A stretch of 64,000 bases of DNA from Hyphomicrobiales bacterium (GTDB taxonomy: Bacteria; Pseudomonadota; Alphaproteobacteria; Rhizobiales; Rhizobiaceae): the NCBI GenBank assembly GCA_900466475.1, contig UBMI01000006.1, forward strand, positions 1-64,000. Direction: 5' to 3'. This document shows positions 16,558-24,990 of the stretch, piece after piece. Below the pieces are notes generated by a model. It saw nothing but the letters and a program-made list of their open reading frames with translations. It was not told the origin of the DNA and did not search any database. Both the position numbers and the translations under genes were made by a program. Numbering within the stretch: the first letter of the stretch is position 1; each line of letters begins with the position of its first letter.

Positions 16558-16573
16558 TACCGACTAGTAGGTA
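16558..16573. promoter_or_regulatory. Palindromic site B upstream of flgD-like gene (candidate TetR operator)
   Basis: TACC-GACTAGTA-GGTA, with the same arm spacing as sites C and D. It ends 52 bases before the flgD-like start codon, consistent with a promoter position. Confidence 0.7.
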
Positions 16574-16625
16574 ATTATTGTCGGTATCACACGCTTCCAA
16601 CTGACCCAAACAACCGAGATCGATT

Positions 16626-17027
16626 ATGACGACAAGTTCTCTCACGGGCCTCGGCTCTTCCATGCCGGGCAACCCGACCACTGCGCAGCAGAAGGCGATG
16701 GTGAACTATGACGACTTCCTGCAGCTCCTCATAGCGCAGTTGAAGAACCAGGATCCGACCGACCCCGTGGATGCCAGTGAACAACTGGCCCAGCTCGCCA
16801 GCTTCTCGCAGGTCGAACAGACGATCCAGACGAATCAGAAGCTGGATGCCCTGCTGGCTGGTTCCAGCCTCGCTCAGGCCGAAGGCTATATCGGCAAATA
16901 TATCGAGAGTGCGGATGGCACGGTCAAAGGTACGATTGCTTCCGTCAAGATCTATAGCGACGGAATCATAGCCACAACGACGGAGGGCGGGAAGATTCTT
17001 ATCCAGCCTGGTGTCAGCCTCTCGTAA
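16626..17027 (+). CDS. flgD: Orphan FlgD-like flagellar hook-assembly protein
   Basis: 133 residues, about the length of rhizobial FlgD, which lacks the long C-terminal domain of enteric FlgD. The hallmark is NYDDFLQLLIAQLKNQDPTD followed by PVDASEQLAQLASFSQVEQT, the hook-cap N-terminal region. The C-terminus IASVKIYSDGIIATTTEGG is the short beta part. FlgD caps the growing hook during flagellar assembly, but no other flagellar gene lies nearby. Two copies of the TetR-type palindrome lie upstream. It may be a second, regulated paralog or a stray gene. Confidence 0.8.
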   Translation: MTTSSLTGLGSSMPGNPTTAQQKAMVNYDDFLQLLIAQLKNQDPTDPVDASEQLAQLASFSQVEQTIQTNQKLDALLAGSSLAQAEGYIGKYIESADGTVKGTIASVKIYSDGIIATTTEGGKILIQPGVSLS

Positions 17028-17300
17028 CCGGACGGTGGCAGCGCAGCGAACGAAGGATCCTGACCTTCACCGAGGCACTTTTGCGCCGCGGAAAGATCTT
17101 TCGGGCAAAGATCTTCGGCGAGTGCGCGACACATCTGCGAAACCAATCGTTGATCGGCTGTCTCCGTCCAAAGACCCGCAGTGCCCTTCCCATCTGATGC
17201 GCTCCAGCGCAGCCAGGGTTACGGGAGTTCACCGGGCCGGCCACGCTTGCTTCCATGATCGATGTGGCCACAGCAGGCATCCTGCCGCCTGGAAGAAAAT

Positions 17301-17915
17301 ATGATCATTGAGATTCTTTTACCGCTGTTTCTATTCGTTTTTGCGGCGACCATCACACCCGGCCCCAACAACATTATGGTCATGACATCAGGGGCAAATT
17401 TTGGACTTAAACGCTCGCTGCCGCATCTCCTCGGAATTTCGGGAGGAGTTTCGGGAATAGTCCTCGTGATGGGCCTGGGTCTTATAACGTTTCTGGACGC
17501 CGCTCCGTTTCTGGTTGGATTATTTGAAATCGCGTCAGTCCTCTATCTTCTGTGGCTTGCATACAGGATCGCAACTGCGCAGGCGGCGAGAAACAGCGCC
17601 GCGGGAGCAAGGCCCCTATCGTTTGTCGGTGCCGCGGCCTTTCAGGTGATCAATCCCAAAGTCTGGGCAACCGGGGTGTCGGCGATAACCCTGTTTGATC
17701 CGGATCGTTCGATCGGTTCGGCAATGATAATTGCTGCTGCCTACGGAGTGATCGGTCTCCTATCCAACGTGATCTGGACCTGGACCGGCACAGTTCTCAG
17801 GGGATGGTTGTCGATCGGGCGCAGGTTGAGGTTCTTCAACGTTACGGCTTCTGTCCTGCTCGTTGCGTCCCTCTACCCCGCCATTCATCATGTTCGGGAT
17901 ATTTTCCAAAAATAA
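17301..17915 (+). CDS. LysE/RhtB-family amino-acid exporter
   Basis: 204-residue inner-membrane protein with about six hydrophobic segments. The LysE hallmark at the N-terminus is ATITPGPNNIMVMTSGANFG, followed by LPHLLGISGG, and later FQVINPKVWATGVSAI. Members export amino acids or homoserine-type metabolites. The ATG at 17301 directly follows GGAAGAAAAT. The gene ends 23 bases before operator C and the tetR gene. Confidence 0.87.
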   Translation: MIIEILLPLFLFVFAATITPGPNNIMVMTSGANFGLKRSLPHLLGISGGVSGIVLVMGLGLITFLDAAPFLVGLFEIASVLYLLWLAYRIATAQAARNSAAGARPLSFVGAAAFQVINPKVWATGVSAITLFDPDRSIGSAMIIAAAYGVIGLLSNVIWTWTGTVLRGWLSIGRRLRFFNVTASVLLVASLYPAIHHVRDIFQK

Positions 17916-17938
17916 AAGGGGAAGTGGGGTTGATTATC

Positions 17939-17954
17939 TACCTACTAGAAGGTA
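17939..17954. promoter_or_regulatory. Palindromic site C in front of tetR (candidate autoregulatory operator)
   Basis: TACC-TACTAGAA-GGTA, the best copy: the arms extend to TCTACC and GGTAGA (17937-17956), perfectly complementary. It ends 10 bases before the tetR ATG and also overlaps the only AAGG-type ribosome-binding sequence, so repressor binding could block both transcription and translation start. Confidence 0.75.
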
Positions 17955-17964
17955 GAAATTATTG

Positions 17965-18546
17965 ATGAGCAATCTTTCGACTACCTATGACGAAATCCTG
18001 GACAGTGCAGAAAAGCTGATCGTATCGGGCGGCTATAACGGGTTCAGTTATGCCGACATCGCTGCCGTTGTCGGAATCCGCAAAGCCAGCATCCATCATC
18101 ATTTTCCAAGCAAGGTCGATCTGGTGCGCACGCTTGTCGCCCGCTATCGCGCAAGGGCCGAGACTGGTTTGGCCGAGGTTGAAAGCAGGTTCAGCGATCC
18201 GCTCGAGTTGCTGAAGACCTATGCCGGTTTTTGGGCGCAATGTATCGAGGATGCGAGCCGTCCATTTTGTGTCTGCGCGCTTCTTGCAAGCGAGCTGCCC
18301 GCCCTTCCTTTGGAGGTGGCGATCGAAGTGCGGGCCTATTTTCAGCATCTCTCCGGATGGCTGACATCGGTCATCGAGCGCGGTGACCAGCAAGGATCCC
18401 TGGTAATCTCGTGTCCGGCGCGCATAGAGGCGGAGGCTTTCATGGCCACTGTCCATGGCGCAATGCTATCGGCACGAGCCTATGGGACGCCCGCTGTCTT
18501 TGAACTCATTCTCGAGCCTAGTCTTCAACGGCTCCGGCCGCGATGA
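17965..18546 (+). CDS. TetR/AcrR-family regulator
   Basis: 193 residues. The N-terminal HTH is typical: EILDSAEKLIVSGGYNGFSY, ADIAAVVGIRKASIHHHFPS, KVDLVRTLVARY. The C-terminal ligand-binding region includes DASRPFCVCALLASELPALP, with two Cys four residues apart... C-V-C, which could be redox- or metal-sensitive. The length is typical. ATG at 17965 is preferred over the TTG just before it. The regulator is flanked by copies of a shared palindrome at its own promoter, at flgD and at the 18638 gene, so it probably represses all of them. Confidence 0.9.
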   Translation: MSNLSTTYDEILDSAEKLIVSGGYNGFSYADIAAVVGIRKASIHHHFPSKVDLVRTLVARYRARAETGLAEVESRFSDPLELLKTYAGFWAQCIEDASRPFCVCALLASELPALPLEVAIEVRAYFQHLSGWLTSVIERGDQQGSLVISCPARIEAEAFMATVHGAMLSARAYGTPAVFELILEPSLQRLRPR

Positions 18547-18610
18547 TCTCATTCCTGTCGGCGGGGCGGTGCGTCGACGGAAATATCTGTCAAAATAGCG
18601 CCGTCTAAAC

Positions 18611-18626
18611 TACCAACTAGTAGGTA
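18611..18626. promoter_or_regulatory. Palindromic site D in front of the exported-protein gene (candidate TetR operator)
   Basis: TACC-AACTAGTA-GGTA, nearly identical to site B. It ends 11 bases before the ATG at 18638, and its last bases overlap the ribosome-binding sequence GGTAAGGA. Confidence 0.72.
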
Positions 18627-18637
18627 AGGAATCTCAC

Positions 18638-19267
18638 ATGTTGCGCAGACTTCTTCCAGTCATCATGGTCGCCGGCTTGGCCGGCATTCCGGCAACCCTT
18701 GTTTCGCCAGCCTCTGTCCAGGCCGAAGAGAAAAAGGCCGAACTCCACATCCGAGGTAGTGTCGTCGACTTTGCAGGTTCTAACTTGAAAGTGAAGACGC
18801 GCGAGGGAGAAACCGTCGATGTCGCTCTCGCGGACGGCTGGCAGGTTGCCAGCGTCGCCAACGCAAAGGTCAGCGACATCCAGCCCGGAGACTACGTAGG
18901 CATCGCCTCCCTGCCGAAGGATCAGGGTGAAGATGGCGCTCTCGAAGTTCTGATCTTTCCGCCCGCGCTCAAGGGAGCCGGCGAGGGAAGCTTTGGATGG
19001 GACCTCAAGCCGAACAGCAGCATGACCAATGCCACCGTCGCCGATGCGGTCAAGGATGTCGACGGACGGACCGTTACCGTGTCCTACCACGGCAAGGAAA
19101 AGAAGATTTCCATTCCTGACGGCACTCCGGTGGTGACCATCGCCCCTGCAACCAAAGACGACCTGGTTGCAGGGGCGATGGTCTTCATATCGGCCGAGAA
19201 GGCCTCGAGCGGCACAGTCGCGCATCGCGTTATCGTCGGCAAGAATGGCGTGGTGCCTCCCATGTGA
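18638..19267 (+). CDS. Exported protein, DUF5666-like
   Basis: 209 residues with a Sec signal peptide (likely cleavage after SVQA). The mature part appears to hold two similar beta-rich modules: LHIRGSVVDFAGSNLKVKTR with DIQPGDYVGIASL, and VKDVDGRTVTVSYHGKEKKI with DLVAGAMVFISAE. This is the pattern of DUF5666-like small beta-barrels. Function is unknown. It is first in a plus-strand run with a cytochrome b and a molybdenum oxidoreductase and has a TetR-type palindrome at its start, so it probably acts in that periplasmic redox system. Confidence 0.7.
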   Translation: MLRRLLPVIMVAGLAGIPATLVSPASVQAEEKKAELHIRGSVVDFAGSNLKVKTREGETVDVALADGWQVASVANAKVSDIQPGDYVGIASLPKDQGEDGALEVLIFPPALKGAGEGSFGWDLKPNSSMTNATVADAVKDVDGRTVTVSYHGKEKKISIPDGTPVVTIAPATKDDLVAGAMVFISAEKASSGTVAHRVIVGKNGVVPPM

Positions 19268-19367
19268 GCCACGTCGCCGCCGGTCGGCTTCCGCCCCCAT
19301 TGGCCGACCGGCGGCATCCAGCATTGCAATACACCCAACAAATCAACTCGACCGGAAGGCCGCATCC

Positions 19368-20222
19368 GTGAGCGACAGTCCCGACAACGACAATATGCGA
19401 TACTCCCGGATCCTGATGATCCATCGTCATTCCCTAGTCACGCGGCTGACGCATTGGCTGAACGTCATCTGCCTGAGTGTCCTGCTCTTGAGCGGATTGC
19501 AGATTTTCAACGCTCATCCCGAACTTTACTGGGGGCACTATGGGGCAGACGGGGATCCAGCTGTCCTGACGATCGGCTCGAGCGGACAGGGCGACGATAT
19601 CAGTGGTTTCGTCCGGATCGCCGGCGTCGAGGTGCCGACATCAGGTGTTCTGGGCGTCTCGACCTTCGAGGGGAGCCCGACGCCGCGGGCATTTCCGGCC
19701 TGGGCGACCATTCCATCGTTTCAGGATCTCGCAACCGGCCGCCGCTGGCACTTCTTCTTTGCCTGGGTGTTTCTAGTCAACGGCATTTTCTATCTTGGCT
19801 TCGGCATCCTGAGCGGCCATTTTCGGCGTGACCTCGCACCGGCGCGCAGAGACCTTTCCCCGCGTCATCTGTGGCGCGAAATCCTCGACCACGCACGTCT
19901 GCGCTTCCCGCGAGGGCAAGAAGCGAAGCACTACAATGCGCTCCAAAAGCTCACTTACCTTGCCGTGATCGTCATTCTGCTGCCGACCATGTTGCTGACC
20001 GGCCTGACGATGTCTCCCGGCTTTAATGCCATCGTGCCGGCCCTGGTGGATATTTTCGGCGGGCGCCAGTCGGCGCGCACGATCCACTTCATGACCGCAA
20101 CGCTTCTCGTCCTCTTCGTGCTCGTCCATGTGGCGATGGTCGTGCTGTCGGGAACCTGGAACAACATGCGCTCGATGATCACGGGTCGCTATGCCATCAG
20201 AGAAAAAGGTCCACATTCATGA
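19368..20222 (+). CDS. Membrane cytochrome b (b561/thiosulfate-reductase type)
   Basis: About 284 residues from a GTG start at 19368, chosen because GGAAGG lies eight bases before it; ATG 19395 is the alternative. Four membrane segments carry candidate haem histidines: RLTHWLNVICLSVLLLSG, RRWHFFFAWVFLVNGIFYLG, a third in LTYLAVIVILLPTMLLTG, and RTIHFMTATLLVLFVLVHVAMVV. A periplasmic insert of ~90 residues follows helix 1. It passes electrons between the quinone pool and a periplasmic enzyme. Its stop overlaps the start of the molybdenum oxidoreductase gene, the expected partner. Confidence 0.85.
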   Translation: MSDSPDNDNMRYSRILMIHRHSLVTRLTHWLNVICLSVLLLSGLQIFNAHPELYWGHYGADGDPAVLTIGSSGQGDDISGFVRIAGVEVPTSGVLGVSTFEGSPTPRAFPAWATIPSFQDLATGRRWHFFFAWVFLVNGIFYLGFGILSGHFRRDLAPARRDLSPRHLWREILDHARLRFPRGQEAKHYNALQKLTYLAVIVILLPTMLLTGLTMSPGFNAIVPALVDIFGGRQSARTIHFMTATLLVLFVLVHVAMVVLSGTWNNMRSMITGRYAIREKGPHS

Positions 20223-20998
20223 CACGCGACTTTCTGACCCGCAGGCGCTTTCTTATCCGCAGCACGCTCGGCGCCTCGGCACTCACGCTCTCAGGCTGCG
20301 ACATACTGGAACAGAACGCCGGCGTGGCAAGCGTTATCCGCTCGGCCGAAAATCTGACGATGAAGGCGCAAAGGCTACTGCAGGGACGCGATGCTCTCGC
20401 CCGCGAATTTGCCGAGACGGACATTTCTCCCTCTTTCCGCGTGAACGGCACGAGCGCGCCTGACAGCGAAGACTATGCCGAACTCGTCGAAGGCAAATTC
20501 GCAAACTGGCGATTGAAGATCGACGGTCTCGTCGATCGGCCTCAGGAACTCTCCCTCATTGATCTCAAGAGGCTTCCGGCTCGCACCCAGATCACCCGCC
20601 ATGACTGCGTCGAGGGGTGGAGCGCAATCGGGAAATGGACGGGAGTTCCGCTTGGGGCCGTCCTGAGCTCGGCAGGACTGAAGCCGAACGCTCGATTTGC
20701 GGTCTTTCACTGTGCCGACGAGCTGGAGAAGACACTCGATGGAAGTGGCCGCTACTATGAGAGCATTGACCTCATCGACGCGTTCCATCCGCAGACCATC
20801 CTAGCCTATCAGATGAACGGGAAGGATCTGTCCGTCGGTCATGGCGCGCCTCTCCGGCTGCGGGTCGAACGGCAACTCGGCTACAAGCAGGCCAAATACA
20901 TCATGCGCATCGAGATCGTCGACAGCTTTGCCGGCCTGTGGGGCGGCAATGGCGGTTTCTGGGAAGACCGCGGCTACGAGTGGTACGCAGGGATCTGA
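20219..20998 (+). CDS. Tat-exported molybdopterin oxidoreductase (sulfite-oxidase/MsrP-like fold)
   Basis: 259 residues. The N-terminus has a twin-arginine motif (TRRRFLIRS, residues 7-15) and a possible lipobox ending in Cys27 (LTLSGC), so it may be a Tat-exported lipoprotein. The Mo-binding fold shows LKIDGLVDRPQELSLIDLKRLP and the molybdenum-ligand Cys130 in TRHDCVEGWSAIGKWTG, then GKDLSVGHGAPLRLRVERQLGYKQAKYI. Family members oxidise sulfite or reduce methionine sulfoxide; the substrate here is unknown. It overlaps the cytochrome b gene by four bases, which supports a membrane-anchored two-component redox enzyme like MsrPQ in layout. Confidence 0.87.
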   Translation: MTRDFLTRRRFLIRSTLGASALTLSGCDILEQNAGVASVIRSAENLTMKAQRLLQGRDALAREFAETDISPSFRVNGTSAPDSEDYAELVEGKFANWRLKIDGLVDRPQELSLIDLKRLPARTQITRHDCVEGWSAIGKWTGVPLGAVLSSAGLKPNARFAVFHCADELEKTLDGSGRYYESIDLIDAFHPQTILAYQMNGKDLSVGHGAPLRLRVERQLGYKQAKYIMRIEIVDSFAGLWGGNGGFWEDRGYEWYAGI

Positions 20999-21079
20999 GC
21001 GATCCCGTGCCCTCGTGCGATAATCGTCTTGTATTGAAATCATCAGGAAAGGCAGTTCGGGATCTCTGCCCTTGGCTGC

Positions 21080-22108
21080 TCATAGCCAGTTGATCCGTTT
21101 GAGGACCATCAGCGTTGCAACGGACGTGACCGCAACAAAGCCAACGATGATGATGAAAGCCCAAGTATCGTTGACGCCAGGGATACCGCCAACATTCATG
21201 CCGAAAAGACCGGCGACCACGCTCGGCGGTAGCAGCAGGGCGGCGAGCGCGGCGAGGCGATTGGAATTGCGGGCAATCCTTTCGCTGATGACCGTGGACA
21301 GGTCGTCATGAAGAATGCCGGTACGGTCACGGATGGCGTCGAGATATTCGATGAAGCGCATCAGCTTGTCGATGACCTCGCGGAAACGCAGCTTGTCGCG
21401 CTCCTTCAGCCACGGTGCGTCGTCATGCTCGATGCGGTTCAGGGCGTCGCGCTGGGGGGCGAGATAGCGCCGAAGCTGCACGGACCGGCGGCGAAGCTGC
21501 TTCAGCCGCTCGCGGACTTCGCTGGCTTCGCCGTGAAAGATCAATTCATCCAGCTCGTCGACCTCTTCGTCCATCGTGTCGAGCACGGGTTCGAGGTCGC
21601 GGACCAGCTTTTCGCTGACAAGGGCGAGCAGTTCCCCCGTCTGCTTCGGGCCCTTGCCCTTGTCGAGCGCAAGGCGGATATCGCGCAAGGCGGTTATATA
21701 GTGGCCGCTGTCGCGCAGGGTCACCAGCCGGCGCTGATCGGCCCATACGTGAAGGGGAACGAGATCGATTTCCGCCGACCTGACCTCCGCCTCTTCCGGC
21801 GGAGCGGCACAGACGCCGCGAAGAATGATCAGCAGCCCGTCATCGATGGCTTCGACGCGCGGCCGCGTTTCCTCTTCCAGCAAGGCGTCGGCGACGAGCG
21901 GGTCGAAGCCGCCTCTGGTCGTCACCCATTCGGCAGCGGCTGGATGATCGCGTTCGAAATGCAGCCAGATGACGCCGTCATCCGGCGTCCATCGGCGCAC
22001 TGCTTCCATGTCGAGGGTGCGACAGCCGCCATTGCCGTCAAGAAGCACGGCGAAACGCAAACCCGGCTCGACGCCGTAACTTGCGATGCTCACCACCTGC
22101 TCGCCCAT
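21080..22108 (-). CDS. zntB: ZntB/CorA-family metal transporter
   Basis: About 342 residues from the ATG at 22108, which has GGAGG seven bases upstream. A long cytoplasmic domain (WTPDDGVIWLHFERDHP; LVADALLEEETRPRVE) ends in two helices. The signature GMN appears in LFGMNVGGIPG, the form typical of ZntB rather than CorA, followed by the last membrane segment. ZntB members move zinc across the inner membrane. It stands alone, convergent with the molybdenum enzyme gene. Confidence 0.88.
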   Translation of the reverse strand: MGEQVVSIASYGVEPGLRFAVLLDGNGGCRTLDMEAVRRWTPDDGVIWLHFERDHPAAAEWVTTRGGFDPLVADALLEEETRPRVEAIDDGLLIILRGVCAAPPEEAEVRSAEIDLVPLHVWADQRRLVTLRDSGHYITALRDIRLALDKGKGPKQTGELLALVSEKLVRDLEPVLDTMDEEVDELDELIFHGEASEVRERLKQLRRRSVQLRRYLAPQRDALNRIEHDDAPWLKERDKLRFREVIDKLMRFIEYLDAIRDRTGILHDDLSTVISERIARNSNRLAALAALLLPPSVVAGLFGMNVGGIPGVNDTWAFIIIVGFVAVTSVATLMVLKRINWL

Positions 22109-22311
22109 GAATAACCTCCAGCAGCCAAAGCCCACCTCCCGTAAGCACAGATCAACAGCTTAGCGAGTCGCTGTCAGGCGGCAAGATGGTCTGTGCCCGG
22201 AGAACAAGGCTGCAGGCATTCGTCTGAACTTGAGGTGCTAGATCGAATTCCATAAATCCTGGTCGCGCCGGCGATTTTGTCGCGGGATACATTCTGTCTT
22301 CAATTGATCGC

Positions 22312-23187
22312 CTACCGGCCGCGGCCGATGCTCGCATACATGCCGGTCGTGCGAAACTCCGTCGGCGTGATGCCGTAAACGCGCCGGAAGACCTTGGCGA
22401 AGTAATTGGCGTCTTCGAAGCCGCACATGATCGAGACTTCCTTGACCGGCAGGAAATCCGCCTTGGTCAGCAGCTTTGCTGCACGCTGCAGGCGCTGCTG
22501 CAGGACATATTCGGCTGGCGGCACGCCCTCGCTTTCGGCGAAGCTGCGAGAAAAGTGGGCGCGGCTCAAGCCGACGATCGCTGCAAGCTCGCTGACCGGA
22601 AGCGGCTTTTCCAGATTTGCGTTGATATGGTCGGTCACCGCCTGCATGGCGCGTTGTTCGGCCATCGAGGCGGAGGCGCCGAAGATGTCATCATAGAGCG
22701 CCATGGCGGCTTCATAGGCGACCGCCGAGGCCGAGCCCGGCGTGTTTGCGCCTTTGACGAGCCGCAGGCTGCAGTCCGCCAGATGATCGATGGTCGATTG
22801 CTGCAGCTTGAAGACCGGCCCGGCGAGTGCCAGCACCATCTTGTGGATGCGCAGCGTTTCTTCACCGTTCATCGAGATCCAGAAATATTCCCAGCGGTCG
22901 CCCTTTTCCAGCCAGTAGCGGTGATTGTGCGGCACGAGCACCATCATCGTGTCGCCGCTCTGGAGCTTGTAATTGCGATTCTGGTAGCGCAGGCGGCCGG
23001 TGCCGCTGATCGTATGCTGCAGCACCGTGAAGGGTGTCAGGCCGCGCTTTCTGCCGTCCCAATCATAGGTCTCGTTTTCACGCACCTCGTAGCCGGCGCT
23101 TGTGGGCATGGCATGCAAACGCTGGCGTCCGCGCGGCAGCGAAACGGTTCTCATCGACTGGCCGTTGGCGATCAAATCATGCAGCAC
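22312..23187 (-). CDS. AraC-family regulator of the alpha-galactoside locus (AgpT-like)
   Basis: 291 residues. An N-terminal cupin-type sensor domain (LTPFTVLQHTISGTGRLRY; MVLVPHNHRYWLEKGD) is followed by a C-terminal AraC DNA-binding domain with two HTHs (VSELAAIVGLSRAHFSRSF; VKEVSIMCGFEDANYFAKVF; GITPTEFR). It is divergent from the GH4/agp-like operon. In Sinorhizobium meliloti the alpha-galactoside genes need an AraC-type activator, AgpT, next to agaL1/agpA; the layout here is the same. The first in-frame ATG is listed; MRTVSLPRG 11 residues later is an alternative. Confidence 0.87.
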   Translation of the reverse strand: MLHDLIANGQSMRTVSLPRGRQRLHAMPTSAGYEVRENETYDWDGRKRGLTPFTVLQHTISGTGRLRYQNRNYKLQSGDTMMVLVPHNHRYWLEKGDRWEYFWISMNGEETLRIHKMVLALAGPVFKLQQSTIDHLADCSLRLVKGANTPGSASAVAYEAAMALYDDIFGASASMAEQRAMQAVTDHINANLEKPLPVSELAAIVGLSRAHFSRSFAESEGVPPAEYVLQQRLQRAAKLLTKADFLPVKEVSIMCGFEDANYFAKVFRRVYGITPTEFRTTGMYASIGRGR

Positions 23188-23401
23188 AAAATTACCCTCG
23201 AAAGCATAATCCTTCTCTGGCCGCTCCTGCGAATATGCGCATAATCCCCTCTCACAAGAGGAAGAGATCGCGGTCGAAAGAACGGCCGGGAGGAATACAG
23301 GCGCTATTTCCCGGTATTTTCAGACGATGTGCGAGAGCATGCCGCCTGATCCTCCTTTGCCGTCTTTTTACCTAGCATTTGATCGGATCGAGGTGAAGGA
23401 T

Positions 23402-24868
23402 ATGAGTTTCAAAATCGCTATTATCGGGGCAGGCAGTGTCGGTTTCACCAAGAAGCTGTTCACGGACATTCTCTGCGTGCCGGAATTCAAGGACATCGAA
23501 TTCGCGCTGACCGACCTCAGCGAGCATAACCTCCAGATGATCAAGGCGATCCTCGACAAGATCGTCGAGTCGAACAAGCTGCCGACGAAGGTGACGGCCA
23601 CGACAGATCGCCGCAAGGCGTTGGAAGGCGCGCGTTATGTCATCAGCTGCGTGCGCGTCGGCGGGCTGGAAGCCTATGCCGACGACATCAGAATTCCGCT
23701 GAAATACGGTATCGACCAGTGCGTTGGCGATACGATCTGCGCCGGCGGCATTCTCTATGGCCAGCGCAATATTCCCGTCATCCTCGATTTCTGCAAGGAT
23801 ATCCGCGAGGTTGCAGCACCGGGCGCGAAGTTCCTGAACTATGCCAATCCGATGGCGATGAACACCTGGGCGGCCATCGAATATGGCAAGGTCGATACGG
23901 TCGGCCTCTGCCACGGTGTCCAACATGGCGCCGAACAGATTGCCGAAGTGCTGGGCGCCAAGTCGCAGAGCGAGCTTGACTACATCTGCTCCGGCATCAA
24001 TCACCAGACTTGGTTCGTCGATCTGCGTCTCAACGGCCGCAAGATCGGCAAGGATGAGCTGGTCGCCGCTTTCGAGGCGCACCCTGTCTATTCGCAGCAG
24101 GAGAAGCTGCGTATCGACGTCTTGAAGCGCTTCGGCGTCTATTCGACGGAAAGCAACGGTCACCTCTCCGAATACCTGCCCTGGTATCGCAAGCGGCCGG
24201 ACGAAATCACCCGCTGGATCGATATGTCGGACTGGATCCATGGCGAGACCGGCGGCTATCTGCGTCACTCGACAGAGACCCGCAACTGGTTCGAGACGGA
24301 GTTCCCGCAATTCCTCGCTTCGGCCGAAAAGCCGATCGATCCGGCCAAGCGCTCCAACGAGCATGCGAGCCATATCCTGGAGGCGCTGGAGACCGGTCGG
24401 GTCTATCGCGGTCACTTCAACGTCAAGAATACCGGCGTCATCACCAACCTGCCATCCGACGCCATCATCGAGTCGCCCGGCTTCGTCGATCGCTTCGGCA
24501 TCAACATGGTCTCCGGCATCACCATTCCGGAAGCCTGTGCTGCGACTTGCATCTCGTCGATCAATGTCCAGCGCATGTCGGTGCATGCGGCGATTTCCGG
24601 CGATATCGATCTCCTGAAGCTCGCCGTACTGCACGATCCGCTGGTTGGTGCCGTCTCGACCCCGGAAGAGGTTTGGCAGATGGTCGATGAAATGGTGGTC
24701 GCCCAGGCGCGCTGGCTGCCGCAATATGCTGATGCCGTTCCGGCTGCCAAGGAGCGGCTGGCAAATTCCAAGGTGAAGACGAGGGAGTGGGAAGGCGCTG
24801 CGCGCCGCCATGTCCGCTCCATCGAGGAACTTCGCGTTGAAAAGGCCGCGCTGAAGCAAGCCGTTTAA
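23402..24868 (+). CDS. agaL1: GH4 glycosidase (alpha-galactosidase/alpha-glucosidase group), first copy
   Basis: 488 residues. The NAD-binding GAGSVGFTKKLF stands at the N-terminus. GH4 metal and catalytic residues are visible in NYANPMAMNTW, LCHGVQHG (Cys and His) and GINHQTWFVDL. The enzymes use NAD, Mn and a redox-assisted mechanism to cleave alpha-glycosides in the cytoplasm. The ATG at 23402 follows GGTGAAGGAT. The symbol rests on the locus matching the S. meliloti agp region; alpha-galacturonidase or alpha-glucosidase specificity is possible, since this copy differs clearly from the second one at 31040. Confidence 0.82.
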   Translation: MSFKIAIIGAGSVGFTKKLFTDILCVPEFKDIEFALTDLSEHNLQMIKAILDKIVESNKLPTKVTATTDRRKALEGARYVISCVRVGGLEAYADDIRIPLKYGIDQCVGDTICAGGILYGQRNIPVILDFCKDIREVAAPGAKFLNYANPMAMNTWAAIEYGKVDTVGLCHGVQHGAEQIAEVLGAKSQSELDYICSGINHQTWFVDLRLNGRKIGKDELVAAFEAHPVYSQQEKLRIDVLKRFGVYSTESNGHLSEYLPWYRKRPDEITRWIDMSDWIHGETGGYLRHSTETRNWFETEFPQFLASAEKPIDPAKRSNEHASHILEALETGRVYRGHFNVKNTGVITNLPSDAIIESPGFVDRFGINMVSGITIPEACAATCISSINVQRMSVHAAISGDIDLLKLAVLHDPLVGAVSTPEEVWQMVDEMVVAQARWLPQYADAVPAAKERLANSKVKTREWEGAARRHVRSIEELRVEKAALKQAV

Positions 24869-24990
24869 GTCAGGTGAGGGAGGCTGCGGCGGTTCTTCGG
24901 GAGGAAGGCCGTCGCGCTGGAGCTTCCTTCATTACCGTTTGAGGAGAAGCGGAGACGCGTACAAGCGCTCCGGAACAAGAGGGAGAGACG

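Noticed and set aside
17011..17304. Open frames in both directions in the flgD-lysE gap
   Set aside because: No ribosome-binding site and no recognisable domain; only a doubled AAGATCTT sequence near 17093-17117 was seen, of unclear meaning.
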